Shown here: one piece after another, positions 7,727-16,642 of the stretch | How the letters are laid out: each line of letters begins with the position of its first letter | Position numbering within the stretch: the stretch's first letter is position 1 | From: Clostridia bacterium | GTDB lineage: Bacteria > Bacillota > Clostridia > Christensenellales > Aristaeellaceae | Direction: 5' to 3' | NCBI GenBank assembly: GCA_017547285.1 | Contig: JAFYQB010000140.1 | Span: 1-33,654, forward strand | Length of the DNA stretch: 33,654 nucleotides | The notes under the pieces: model-generated | What the model was told of the DNA's origin: nothing | Seen by the model: only the letters and a program-made list of their open reading frames with translations | Database searches by the model: none | Translations under genes and position numbers: made by a program

Positions 7727-7764
7727 AATATCCGCCACCACAATATCTTGTGGTGGCGGATATT
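7727..7764 (-). terminator. Perfect 17-bp palindrome, probable terminator
   Basis: Bases 7727-7743 pair with 7748-7764 without mismatch around a four-base loop. On the minus strand it is followed by TTTAACGTTTT, so it can end transcription of gene 7815-8246. The T-run is interrupted and the stem unusually long, so an operator or other role is possible. Confidence 0.6.
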
Positions 7765-7814
7765 AAACATTAAGAACTCTTTTCGCCCAAAAAAGGCTCT
7801 TTTTGTCCCTCGGT

Positions 7815-8246
7815 TTACAGATAGGCTTTCATTTTTTCCACGTTTTCTTCCTGTAATTCCAGCAGTCTTTCTCCCAGCTTGCGAGCATTCTCGTCATGGC
7901 CTTCGTAGTCCTTCAGATGACGAATGGTCTTTACAATGCCCATGGTCGTACCCTGAATCATCATCTCAGCAATTTTACTGCGCGAATCATCCATCATCAT
8001 TTCAGCAGCGGCCATCATGTCGGTGCTCATTCTGGCCATTACGCCGGTACCTGCAGGTTCATCTCCTGCCTTGCGGATCATCTGATCTGCATCACTGCGC
8101 ACGCTTTCATACTCATTGCGTTCACGGCGCAATTCCTGCAGCAGTTTCTGTTCCGCGTGTTTTTCCACCGCATCAATGCCTTCGCAGCCCATGTCTGCCG
8201 TTTTGTAAATGTACTGCAAAAGCTCCATTTCCGGAAGGTTCTCCAT
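7815..8246 (-). CDS. Hypothetical helical protein, methionine-rich
   Basis: 143 residues, predicted almost wholly helical, with no signal peptide or membrane segment. It resembles small four-helix-bundle proteins seen in Clostridia (opening ELLQYIYKTADMG, later KIAEMMIQGTTMG), some ferritin-like in layout, but I cannot assign a function. Ten methionines fall between residues 70 and 102. The ATG at 8246 is preferred because GAGG lies eight bases before it; GTG at 8255 and ATG at 8252 sit too close to that site. Monocistronic, between the glpK terminator and the 7727-7764 hairpin. Confidence 0.75.
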   Translation of the reverse strand: MENLPEMELLQYIYKTADMGCEGIDAVEKHAEQKLLQELRRERNEYESVRSDADQMIRKAGDEPAGTGVMARMSTDMMAAAEMMMDDSRSKIAEMMIQGTTMGIVKTIRHLKDYEGHDENARKLGERLLELQEENVEKMKAYL

Positions 8247-8278
8247 GATCATCACCTCACCGGACAGTATGCATGAAA

Positions 8279-8306
8279 AAGCCCCGGAGCAAACGCTCCG
8301 GGGCTT
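8279..8306 (-). terminator. Strong terminator after glpK
   Basis: A perfect 12-bp stem (8279-8290 with 8295-8306, core GCCCCGGAGC) with a four-base loop, followed on the minus strand by a run of T. It ends the long minus-strand gene series. Confidence 0.92.
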
Positions 8307-8311
8307 GGAAA

Positions 8312-9805
8312 TTATTTGTTTTCAATCCAACCAAAGCTGCGTTCCACAGCGCGGTGCCAGCCGCTCAGTGTAGCTTCGCGCTTTTCCTCTTCCATTTCAG
8401 AACGGAAGGTGAGGTCGGGCTTGACCATGGAGGCTGCCTCTTCCTTGCTGCTGTACAGGCCCACGCCAATACCGGCCAGCAAAGCAGCGCCCAGCGCCGT
8501 CGTTTCCAGCACTACGGGACGAACCACAGGCACGCCCAGAATATCGGCCTGGAACTGCATCATGAAGCTGTTGGCGCTTGCGCCGCCGTCCACATTCATC
8601 TGATGGGGCATACGGCCGCCGCGGTCCGCCACCATGGCCTTGAACAGGTCATAGCTCTGATAGCAGATGGCCTCCAGCGCAGCGCGCACGATATGCGCAC
8701 GATTGGTACCGCGGGTCATGCCCACGATGGTGCCGCGGCTGTACATATCCCAGTACGGCGCACCAAGGCCGGTAAAAGCAGGCACCAGATATACACCGGC
8801 CGTATCCGGCACGCTTTCGGCAACCTGTTCGCTTTCAGCAGAAGAGGAGATCAGGTGCATTTCATCGCGCAGCCACTGCACAGTCGCGCCGCCCATGAAC
8901 ACGCTGCCTTCCAGCGCGTAGGTGGGCTGTCCATTCAAACGCCACGCCATGGTGGTAAGCAGGCCGTTGTTGCTTTCCACAGGTACATCGCCGGTGTTCA
9001 TGAGCATAAAGCAGCCGGTGCCGTAGGTATTCTTGACCATACCGGGCTCAAAGCAGGCCTGACCGAACAGAGAAGCGTGCTGGTCGCCGGCCATGGCCGC
9101 CACGGGAATGGGCAGGCCCAGAATTTCCGGACGCAGATTGCCGATCACCTGAGCCGAATCCACCACATCGGGCAGCACAGCACGGGGAATGTTCAGCATG
9201 GAAAGCAGCTCATCATCCCACTCCTGCTTGCGCAGATTGAAAAGCATGGTGCGGCCGGCGTTGGTGGCGTCCGTCACATGGGGGCGGCCCTCCACCAGAT
9301 TCCAGGCCAGGAAGGTATCCACCGTACCGAAGCACAGTTCGCCCTTTTCAGCGCGCTCATGCAGATTCAGCGTATCCAGCAGATAGGCCAGCTTGGTGCC
9401 GCTGAAATAAGCATCCGGAACCAGACCGGTCTTTTTGCGGATCATTTCGCTGTGTCCGTCTGCTACCAGCTTTTCCACATAAGGTGCAGTACGGCGGCAC
9501 TGCCATACGATGGCGTTATGCACGCAGCGGCCGGTATCCTTTTCCCACAGAAGCGTGGTTTCGCGCTGGTTGGTGATGCCAATGGCGGCGATGTCGCGCA
9601 CATCCACCTTGCTCATTTCCACAGCCTTGCGCAGCGCTTCCACCTGCGTATTCAGAATGTCTTCGGGATCATGCTCCACCCAGCCGGGCTGGGGATAGTG
9701 CTGCTTGAACTCGATGGCATGCGCAGCCAGCGTACGGCCGTTCATGTCAAACACGATAGCGCGGCTGGATGTGGTGCCCTGGTCAAGGGCGATCAGATAC
9801 TTCAT
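8312..9805 (-). CDS. glpK: Glycerol kinase
   Basis: 497 residues (E. coli enzyme about 502). It phosphorylates glycerol to glycerol 3-phosphate with ATP in the cytoplasm. The FGGY-kinase signatures are plain: DQGTTSSR at residues 8-15, GITNQRET, then DQHASLFGQ and NTYGTGCF around the nucleotide site. The start ATG at 9805 has AGGAGGAG upstream; a longer ORF to 9880 would overlap hemZ. It begins only 11 bp after the hemZ stop, so it is probably co-transcribed with it, with no glycerol facilitator or dehydrogenase in the window. Glycerol 3-phosphate for lipid or teichoic-acid synthesis is one possible use. Confidence 0.95.
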   Translation of the reverse strand: MKYLIALDQGTTSSRAIVFDMNGRTLAAHAIEFKQHYPQPGWVEHDPEDILNTQVEALRKAVEMSKVDVRDIAAIGITNQRETTLLWEKDTGRCVHNAIVWQCRRTAPYVEKLVADGHSEMIRKKTGLVPDAYFSGTKLAYLLDTLNLHERAEKGELCFGTVDTFLAWNLVEGRPHVTDATNAGRTMLFNLRKQEWDDELLSMLNIPRAVLPDVVDSAQVIGNLRPEILGLPIPVAAMAGDQHASLFGQACFEPGMVKNTYGTGCFMLMNTGDVPVESNNGLLTTMAWRLNGQPTYALEGSVFMGGATVQWLRDEMHLISSSAESEQVAESVPDTAGVYLVPAFTGLGAPYWDMYSRGTIVGMTRGTNRAHIVRAALEAICYQSYDLFKAMVADRGGRMPHQMNVDGGASANSFMMQFQADILGVPVVRPVVLETTALGAALLAGIGVGLYSSKEEAASMVKPDLTFRSEMEEEKREATLSGWHRAVERSFGWIENK

Positions 9806-9816
9806 TGGTGCTCCTC

Positions 9817-11298
9817 CTAATCCAGAAATAATGTTTCTTTTCGACGTGCCATTTCCTGCACACGGTCGATGTATACGCAAACATTGGTGACGTTGGGCGC
9901 ACGTTCAATGCGCAGCTCGCGGTCCGGGAATACCCGCTTGCTGATGGCGCCTGCGCCCATGGCAAGGATCGTGGTGGTTTCCTCCATGATATCAATGTTA
10001 TACAGGCAGGCCTTGCCGGGACGGGCATAGCCCACGTTCTGCTGCTGGCCAGCCATGTACTTCTGACGGTACAGATAATAGGGTTCCAGCCCCAGTTCAT
10101 CCGCCGTCTGTGCGCCAAGGCGCACCATTTCGGCAGCGATTGCAGCGTCCGGCAGCGGATATTTTTCCAGATTGAGGCGGCTGGAACGTTTGATGGCCAG
10201 CGTATGCACGGTCAGGCTGTCCGGCTTGAGGGCACGGATGCAATCCATGGTATGCGCAAAATGCGCGGCGTTTTCGCCGGGCAGGCCGGCGATCACATCC
10301 ATGTTGATGTCGTCAAAGCCCATTTCGCGCGCCATCAGGAAGGCTTCCTCAGCCTGCTGCGCCGTATGGTCGCGGCCGATCACACGAAGGGTATCGTCGT
10401 TCATGGTCTGAGGATTGATGCTGATGCGCCCCACATTCAGCCTTTTGAGCGTTTCCAGCTTGCCGCGGGTAATGGTGTCCGGACGGCCAGCCTCCACGGT
10501 ATACTCGCAGGCGCCGGAAAACAGGCGCATGGTCTCTTCCATCAGCAGATGGAACTGTTCCTCATTCAGCGCAGAGGGCGTACCGCCGCCCACATACAGG
10601 GCGCGCAGCTTGTGACCGCTCTTTCGGAGCAGTTCCGCGCCCTGCTGCATTTCCCACAGAAGGGCTTCCAGATAGGGCGGGATCAGCTTTCCCTTGCCCA
10701 CTGCTTCGCCGGGGAAGGAGCAATAGGCGCAGCGCGTTCGGCAGAACGGAATGGAGATATACACATCCGCTTCCTCAACGCTGGGGGCAGGCAGCTTTTG
10801 CTGTTCGATAACAATGCGGCGCAGAAGGTCGCTCTTTTCACGGCTTACATCAAACTCATTTTCCACGTAACGCTGCGCTTCCTCCAGCGTAAGCCCCGCT
10901 TCCAGCCGTTCATAGATCAGCCGGGTAGGACGGATGCCGGTCAGCGACCCCCAGGGCGGACGCTTGCCCGTCACACGCTTGAGCAGCTCATACAGCGTTA
11001 CTTTGCAAAGCCTTTTGGAAATCCGTTTGTACGCTACCAGATATTTCTCGTTCTGCCCCTCATAATCCTGCTCAGCAGGCAAAACAGCCTCACGCTGCTC
11101 CGTTTCACCGCGGAAGGCAAAGGTGCAGACGGCTCGTTCGCCGCATTCCTCATAGGTATGCGTAACGATTTCTGCATTCTCATCTGCTTCAGAATTTACC
11201 TGCCATTCTTCCACCACGAAAAACAATTTGAGCACATCACAAAGCTCATTGGCAAAGCCATCCTGGGGCGTGTACAGTACAACCTTGATCGTATCCAT
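9817..11298 (-). CDS. hemZ: HemZ-type radical SAM coproporphyrinogen dehydrogenase-like protein
   Basis: 493 residues. The radical-SAM cluster motif CRTRCAYC (Cys186, Cys190, Cys193) follows an N-terminal domain of about 175 residues typical of HemZ, and a GGGTPS motif lies downstream. HemZ is described as an oxygen-independent coproporphyrinogen III oxidase in Bacillus, but many Clostridial members sit in genomes poor in heme genes, so the substrate is uncertain. Start: the ATG at 11298 has GGGGGA six bases upstream; the ATG at 11304 overlaps the TGA of the MBL gene and has almost no spacing. Position after rel, dtd and the MBL gene is the usual Firmicute order. Confidence 0.88.
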   Translation of the reverse strand: MDTIKVVLYTPQDGFANELCDVLKLFFVVEEWQVNSEADENAEIVTHTYEECGERAVCTFAFRGETEQREAVLPAEQDYEGQNEKYLVAYKRISKRLCKVTLYELLKRVTGKRPPWGSLTGIRPTRLIYERLEAGLTLEEAQRYVENEFDVSREKSDLLRRIVIEQQKLPAPSVEEADVYISIPFCRTRCAYCSFPGEAVGKGKLIPPYLEALLWEMQQGAELLRKSGHKLRALYVGGGTPSALNEEQFHLLMEETMRLFSGACEYTVEAGRPDTITRGKLETLKRLNVGRISINPQTMNDDTLRVIGRDHTAQQAEEAFLMAREMGFDDINMDVIAGLPGENAAHFAHTMDCIRALKPDSLTVHTLAIKRSSRLNLEKYPLPDAAIAAEMVRLGAQTADELGLEPYYLYRQKYMAGQQQNVGYARPGKACLYNIDIMEETTTILAMGAGAISKRVFPDRELRIERAPNVTNVCVYIDRVQEMARRKETLFLD

Positions 11299-11300
11299 CC

Positions 11301-11915
11301 TCATTCCCCCACTGGGTCATGGCCGGTTTCGCCGGGTACATCATGTCCCGGATAGGCAATCATTTTAGGCGTCAGTCGGTACAGTCTGCGCAGCGATTGA
11401 ACCAGTCTGCCAAAATCGCCGTCTGCAAAGTCCGTACGTCCATAACCGTGAGCAAACAGCGTATCGCCGGTCAGAATGCCCTGATGATCCGGCAGAATGC
11501 AGCAAATGCAGCCGTTGCTGTGACCTGGTGTGTGCAAAATCTGCAGCTTCATTCCCGCCAGCGTCAGCTCGCCTTCCTGTTCGATGATCTGCGGAACCGT
11601 CTGCTGCACCAGCGGCTGACCGAATACGGCGGATACATTGGCCATGGCGTCGTTCAGCTTGGCGGCGTCGCCAGCGTGGATATAGGCAGGAATGCCGAAA
11701 TGCCCGCACACTTCATCCAGCGCACCGATGTGATCGTAATGTCCATGTGTCAAAAGCACGGCACAGGCCTTGCGGTCCCCAACCTGACGGATGATGCGCT
11801 GTGCCTCCGCGCCGGGATCCACAAGGAAGCACTCCCGGGTTTCCGTGTTTTCAACAATGTAGCAATTAACGGCCAATTCGCCTGCAACAAGGCGTTCCAC
11901 CGTGATCTTCGGCAT
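11301..11915 (-). CDS. MBL-fold metallo-hydrolase (glyoxalase II-like)
   Basis: 204 residues with the metal-binding motif THGHYDHIG (56-64), a downstream HTPGHS and GDTLF, all typical of the glyoxalase II-like branch of the metallo-beta-lactamase fold. It probably hydrolyses a thioester or similar bond with two zinc or iron ions; the substrate is unknown. The ATG at 11915 has AAGGAG upstream; a TTG-initiated ORF from 11936 overlaps dtd and was rejected. It lies 17 bp after dtd and abuts hemZ, an arrangement common in Firmicutes. Confidence 0.9.
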   Translation of the reverse strand: MPKITVERLVAGELAVNCYIVENTETRECFLVDPGAEAQRIIRQVGDRKACAVLLTHGHYDHIGALDEVCGHFGIPAYIHAGDAAKLNDAMANVSAVFGQPLVQQTVPQIIEQEGELTLAGMKLQILHTPGHSNGCICCILPDHQGILTGDTLFAHGYGRTDFADGDFGRLVQSLRRLYRLTPKMIAYPGHDVPGETGHDPVGE

Positions 11916-11932
11916 GCAAGAATCTCCTTTTG

Positions 11933-12382
11933 TCAAAACAACTTATGGGAATCCATCATGATGGTGACCGGCCCGTCATTGACCAGCGCAACCTTCATAT
12001 CCGCGCCAAAGCGGCCGGTTTCCACATGGATGCCCTGTTCGCGCCACGCAGCCACCAGACGTTCATACATCGGGTTGGCCGTTTCCGGACGCGCCGCCTG
12101 AATAAAGCTGGGACGGCGGCTGGACCGTGCATCGCCCAAAAGCGTAAACTGGCTCACCGCCAGAATCTGACCGCCCACATCCAGCAGAGAGCGGTTCATT
12201 TTTCCGTTTTCATCTTCAAAGATACGCAGATTGGGCACCTTGGTGGTCATGTACTTGAAGTCATTCTCACCATCGCCTTCTTCCACGCCGATCAGAACCA
12301 GAAAACCCTGACCAATTTTGCCAACGATTTCGCCGTCAATCGTCACGCTGGCCTCAGTAACACGCTGAATCACAGCACGCAT
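11933..12382 (-). CDS. dtd: D-aminoacyl-tRNA deacylase
   Basis: 149 residues, normal for the family. Dtd removes D-amino acids (and glycine mischarged on tRNA-Ala) from tRNA. The opening [13 protein letters not shown], the SQFTLLGD motif and the C-terminal [11 protein letters not shown] carrying the cross-subunit proline are all present. GAGGAAAA precedes the ATG at 12382. It follows rel, as in many Firmicutes, but here 125 bp of hairpins separate the two. Confidence 0.95.
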   Translation of the reverse strand: MRAVIQRVTEASVTIDGEIVGKIGQGFLVLIGVEEGDGENDFKYMTTKVPNLRIFEDENGKMNRSLLDVGGQILAVSQFTLLGDARSSRRPSFIQAARPETANPMYERLVAAWREQGIHVETGRFGADMKVALVNDGPVTIMMDSHKLF

Positions 12383-12411
12383 AAAACTTTTCCTCTCTTG
12401 TTACGTCTCCC

Positions 12412-12494
12412 TGAGGCCGCAAAGCGGCCTCAAACACGGGATTCTTAAGGGGGCTTAGCCCCTTAAGCGGGTTTTCAAAGGGCAGCGCCCTTTG
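12412..12494 (-). repeat. Run of three hairpins between rel and dtd
   Basis: Three perfect stems follow one another: TGAGGCCGC/GCGGCCTCA (12412-12432, 9 bp), CTTAAGGGG/CCCCTTAAG (12444-12467, 9 bp) and CAAAGGGC/GCCCTTTG (12476-12494, 8 bp). None has a good T-run on the minus strand. Such strings of GC-rich hairpins are scattered between genes in gut Clostridia, and a similar run occurs at 33609-33650. Possible mRNA stabiliser, processing site or mobile repeat. Confidence 0.6.
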
Positions 12495-12507
12495 GCAGAG
12501 CCCCTGG

Positions 12508-14706
12508 TTAGCCGTTCGTGCCACGGTATACTTCAATAATATCGCTGCGCTTGTGCAGCTGGGTGATCACACGATCCAGCTGTTCGCGGCTCTTGACCTG
12601 AATGACCATGGTGATGATGCAGGTCTTTTTCTTTTCATCGCGCTTGGCAGATACCGCCACAATGGGCACATCCATGTTGCCGATGGCCATGGCCAGCTCG
12701 CCGAGGAGGCTGACGTGATCGTATGCAATGATGGTGATGCCTGCATTGAACTCGGACAACTGCTGGCTGGACGCCCAGCTGACCTCCACCATGCGCTCCT
12801 GCTCGGAATTGCTGGCATTCACGCAGTCCGCCTTATGTACCGTAACGCCGCGGCCGCGGGTGATGTAACCCATGATCTCGTCGCCAGGCACAGGGTTGCA
12901 GCAGCGGGCAAAACGCACCAGCATGCCGCTTTCACCCTTGACATACACGCCGTGAGAGGGCTTGCCCAGCTTTTTCTGGGCCTCCTCCTGCGTTACTTCC
13001 TTGACCTGCGGAATTGCGGGCGTTTCGGCTTTGCGCTGTTCTTCAATCAGACGGCTCACCACATAGGCGCTGGCAATGCCGCCGTAGCCGACCGCACCGT
13101 AAATATCTTCCATTTCGGCAAAGGCGTAGCGCTTGAGCAGCGGTTCGTAATATTCGGGCTTCACAATGGAGGAGAGCGCAACGCCGCGGCGTTTGGCTTC
13201 TTTTTCCACCATATCCTTGCCCTTGACCACGTTTTCGCCGCGCATTTCGCGCTTCATAAACTGACGGATCTTTGCCTTGGCCTGCTGGGTTTTAACGATA
13301 CGCAGCCAGTCCGCGCCGGGGCCCTTGGAGTTGGGCGAGGTGATAACCTCCACGCGGTCGCCGGTCTGCAGTTCGGTCTCCAGCGGCACGATCCGGCCAT
13401 TGATCTTGGCGCCCACGCACTGGTTGCCAACGCCGGAGTGAATGCGGTAGGCAAAGTCGATGGGCGTTGCGCCGCGGGGCATGCTGATGATATCGCCCTT
13501 GGGCGTAAAGATGAGCACCTCTTCGCTGAAAAGGTCGGTTTTCAGGGAGTCGATGAACTCCTGGCTGTCGCGGGTATCGCTCTGCCAGTCCAGAATCTGG
13601 CGCAGCCAATGCAGCTTGGTGTCCAGATCGCCCGCGGTGCTGCTGCCCTCTTTGTACCGCCAGTGTGCCGCCACGCCGAATTCCGCCACGCGGTGCATTT
13701 CCCACGTGCGGATCTGGATTTCAAACGGGAAGGGCATTTTGCGGCCGCCGATCACGGTGGTGTGCAGGCTCTGGTACATATTGCCCTTGGGCACGCTGAT
13801 ATAATCCTTGAAACGGCCGGGAATCTGGTTCCACAGCGTATGCACGATGCCCAGCACCGTGTAGCAGTCCTGCACGGTATCCACCAGCACGCGAACAGCG
13901 ATCAGGTCATAGATCTGGTCGAAGGTTTTGCCCTGACCGTGCATCTTTTTGTAAATGGAATACAAATGCTTGGGACGGCCGTCCATTTCATAATGAATAT
14001 CCTGCGCATCCAGCTTTTCGGAAAGCTCTGCAATAACCATGCGGATGTTTTCCTCACGCTCGGAACGGCGCAGGCCCACCTTTTGCGCAATATCATGGAA
14101 AGCGGGCGGGTCGATATATTTGAAGCTCAGGTCTTCCAGCTCCGACTTGATGGAGTTGATGCCCAGACGGTGCGCCAGCGGGGCATAAATATCCAGCGTT
14201 TCGTGTGCAATGGCCTTCTGCCTGTCCGGCGCCTGAAAACGCATGGTGCGCATGTTGTGCAAACGGTCCGCCAGCTTGATGACCACCACGCGGATGTCCT
14301 TGGACATGGCCAGGATCATTTTGCGCAGGCTTTCGGCCTTCTGTTCCTCACGGCTGGTAAAATCCAGCTTGTCCAGCTTGGTTACGCCGTCCACCAGCAG
14401 GGCGACTTCTTCGCCGAATTCCTCGCGCAGCGTGTCCAGCGTAATCTCGGGGCAGTCCTCCACCGTGTCGTGCAAAAAGCCTGCCGCAATGGTCGTTGCG
14501 TCGATCATCAGGTCCGTCAGAATGCTGGCCACCGAAACAGGGTGCATGAAATAAGGCTCGCCGCTTTTGCGCACCTGTCCGCAGTGCGCCTTTTCAGCAA
14601 ACTCATACGCCTTGCGCACCAGTTCGCATCCCTCCGGATGCGTTTTTTTAACGCGCGCCAGCATTTTTTCCAACGGCATGCATTCGTTGGTGATGTAGGT
14701 AAGCAT
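12508..14706 (-). CDS. relA: Bifunctional (p)ppGpp synthetase/hydrolase, RelA/SpoT family
   Basis: 732 residues, typical length. Domains in order: HD hydrolase with intact HDTVED (79-84), synthetase (RPKHLYSIYKKM, YDLIAVRVLV, NMYQSLHTTV), TGS (IFTPKGDIISMPRG), a conserved-cysteine zinc-finger-like part (RFARCCNPVPGD) and a C-terminal ACT domain. With both catalytic sites intact it should make and degrade (p)ppGpp. The ATG at 14706 has GAGG eight bases before it. It starts 18 bp after the preceding membrane-protein gene, so part of its transcription may come from the surface cluster. apt, often the neighbour, is absent. Confidence 0.95.
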   Translation of the reverse strand: MLTYITNECMPLEKMLARVKKTHPEGCELVRKAYEFAEKAHCGQVRKSGEPYFMHPVSVASILTDLMIDATTIAAGFLHDTVEDCPEITLDTLREEFGEEVALLVDGVTKLDKLDFTSREEQKAESLRKMILAMSKDIRVVVIKLADRLHNMRTMRFQAPDRQKAIAHETLDIYAPLAHRLGINSIKSELEDLSFKYIDPPAFHDIAQKVGLRRSEREENIRMVIAELSEKLDAQDIHYEMDGRPKHLYSIYKKMHGQGKTFDQIYDLIAVRVLVDTVQDCYTVLGIVHTLWNQIPGRFKDYISVPKGNMYQSLHTTVIGGRKMPFPFEIQIRTWEMHRVAEFGVAAHWRYKEGSSTAGDLDTKLHWLRQILDWQSDTRDSQEFIDSLKTDLFSEEVLIFTPKGDIISMPRGATPIDFAYRIHSGVGNQCVGAKINGRIVPLETELQTGDRVEVITSPNSKGPGADWLRIVKTQQAKAKIRQFMKREMRGENVVKGKDMVEKEAKRRGVALSSIVKPEYYEPLLKRYAFAEMEDIYGAVGYGGIASAYVVSRLIEEQRKAETPAIPQVKEVTQEEAQKKLGKPSHGVYVKGESGMLVRFARCCNPVPGDEIMGYITRGRGVTVHKADCVNASNSEQERMVEVSWASSQQLSEFNAGITIIAYDHVSLLGELAMAIGNMDVPIVAVSAKRDEKKKTCIITMVIQVKSREQLDRVITQLHKRSDIIEVYRGTNG

Positions 14707-14724
14707 TCATGTCACCTCAAATCG

Positions 14725-16611
14725 TCATTGAACCTCGATCAGTTTCAAAATGTCATCCATTTGTTGGATGCGATACAATCTTCCGCTTCTGATATTCCTG
14801 GGATTTTCAAAAAGCGGCTGATAATCACGAATAAAACGGTTATCAATGGTATCCAGATAGACATAGGTAAAGGCGCCGTTCAGCAGCACCTCCGCCCATT
14901 CCTGCGGCGTATACTCGATTGCAGATATTTCAGAACGTGTCATCCGTTTGTTTCTGACCGGCCAGGTCGTCCACATTCCCTGCTGCACAGGGACAGGCGT
15001 AAACTGATATGCGCCCAGATAATACTGATATCCATTATCCTTGCTGGCCACAATGTACACGCGGTCCGAAGCGCTGTCAAGTTGCGCGCGAACATTTTCC
15101 GGAAGCAATTCGTCCATGCGCGTCTGATAAGAAACCTCATTTTGCCGATGCGCCAATACCGTATTCTGAGCAATCATGAGGGGGCTGACAGCCATCAGCA
15201 AGCCAAGCAGCAAATAAACGGGTGCATTTTGGCAGCAGGAACCACCGTTCTGCCGCCAGGCACGCTCAAACGCCAGCAGCGTAATCCCGATATACGGAAG
15301 CATCCAACTGGAAAGATACCGCTCCATTGAGATCAGGTTTTCCGCTTCATCCACACGGAATTGAAACAGATACAGGCTCAGCAGCAAACCAATGTAAACC
15401 AGCACTTCAGCTGTGAGTACAATAAAGACCCGTCTGCAGCGCAGTTTCATTTGCTGATCCGGGCACCGGTCAATAATCCAGCATTGGCCTGCTGCCATGA
15501 GCCCGATCCACATCGCATGGCTTACGCTTACCCAATGGCCTGTATGCCACCAGTCAGCTCTGCACAGCGACTCCAGAAAATTGGCAATCGTGCGATAGCG
15601 ATAATCAGGGCCATGGCCCAGCAGCAGATCCACCATTTCATCCAGCGCAAAAAATCCTTTGCTCCACACCTCCTGAACATGATGGACATGAAGATAGCCT
15701 TTCCAGGATCCGTATCCCAGCCCGCACGAAAGCGTCAGCAGAGCCAGTACTTTCAGAAACGGTCGTTTGCTGTCTTTGCGCCCAAGCCATTCGTGTGCAA
15801 TGATGATCAGCAGCGTCATCGCCGCCAGCAGCAGACCCGTTTCCTTCACCAAAGTCAGCATACAGAGCGACAGGGAGAGAGTCAGCAGACCGGTTTTGCC
15901 GCGCGTACAGAAGAACCATGAATAAAGTACGTACAGCGCAATACAGCCAAGCGCCGTATCCACCTGCAGCGTCCGATAGCACCTGGGATTAACGGTCAGC
16001 GGCAAAACAAACAGCAAGATCGTCATTGCCAGCGCGCGTCCCGGTTTCTTCCATTCCTGCTCCCTCATCATTGGCAGCAGGAAACAAAACATCATCATAT
16101 TCAGCGCGCGCTGCGTATCACCCTCGTTAAATTCCCCGGAAAGCCACGTCCAAAGCCATGAAAACAATGTAGAAGCGGGGGGATAGTCCGTATAGGTGAT
16201 CGTAGCTTCCCGGACCCCTGAAGGAAGCGCAGCAAAAATCGACATGTTTTTAACGGCAAGTCCCCAATGGGAAAAGTCATCCCACTCGATATACATATAG
16301 CCGCGATAGCTGTACCAAAGCCACAAGGCGATCAGAAAAAAAGCTGCGCAGCCAGGAGTCAGAAGGTATTGGCCTATCTCCTGCCGGTTTGCCTTGAACG
16401 ATCTGTATATCAGCAAAACGCCCGATATACCTGCAAAGATCAGAACAACGTACGCTCCCACCATGAACAGATCAAAAAGAGAAAACAGGTACAACGTAAG
16501 AACGATTCCTGCGACTGCAAGGGGCAGCTGTTCTTCCAGCCGTCTGCGCCAAGCAAGCGCTGTACTGCCCGCAAAGGAAAACAGAATAGCAGTCATCAAG
16601 AAAGAACTCAT
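14725..16611 (-). CDS. Polytopic membrane protein, GT-C glycosyltransferase-like
   Basis: 628 residues with about ten or more hydrophobic segments, mostly before residue 490, and a soluble C-terminal part of about 120 residues. In the first long outside loop there is an acidic motif (EWDDFSHWG, Asp111-Asp112) followed by YTDYPPAST, the layout seen in GT-C enzymes that take sugars from polyprenyl-phosphate donors. I do not recognise the exact family, and it could instead be a polymerase or ligase. AAGGAGAT lies about 11 bases before the ATG. Last gene of the surface cluster, 31 bp after the GNAT gene and 18 bp before rel. Confidence 0.72.
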   Translation of the reverse strand: MSSFLMTAILFSFAGSTALAWRRRLEEQLPLAVAGIVLTLYLFSLFDLFMVGAYVVLIFAGISGVLLIYRSFKANRQEIGQYLLTPGCAAFFLIALWLWYSYRGYMYIEWDDFSHWGLAVKNMSIFAALPSGVREATITYTDYPPASTLFSWLWTWLSGEFNEGDTQRALNMMMFCFLLPMMREQEWKKPGRALAMTILLFVLPLTVNPRCYRTLQVDTALGCIALYVLYSWFFCTRGKTGLLTLSLSLCMLTLVKETGLLLAAMTLLIIIAHEWLGRKDSKRPFLKVLALLTLSCGLGYGSWKGYLHVHHVQEVWSKGFFALDEMVDLLLGHGPDYRYRTIANFLESLCRADWWHTGHWVSVSHAMWIGLMAAGQCWIIDRCPDQQMKLRCRRVFIVLTAEVLVYIGLLLSLYLFQFRVDEAENLISMERYLSSWMLPYIGITLLAFERAWRQNGGSCCQNAPVYLLLGLLMAVSPLMIAQNTVLAHRQNEVSYQTRMDELLPENVRAQLDSASDRVYIVASKDNGYQYYLGAYQFTPVPVQQGMWTTWPVRNKRMTRSEISAIEYTPQEWAEVLLNGAFTYVYLDTIDNRFIRDYQPLFENPRNIRSGRLYRIQQMDDILKLIEVQ

Positions 16612-16642
16612 TTGTAGGCTGTATCTCCTTCCAATCCGTCTG

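Noticed and set aside
7727..7764. End of an insertion sequence or MITE
   Set aside because: The palindrome has no target duplication or second inverted copy in the window and no transposase nearby.
12412..12494. CRISPR array
   Set aside because: The three hairpins differ in sequence and there are no equal repeats with spacers or cas genes.
12553..15330. A 925-codon plus-strand open frame
   Set aside because: Opposite rel and the GT-C-like gene; no ribosome site or recognisable domain.
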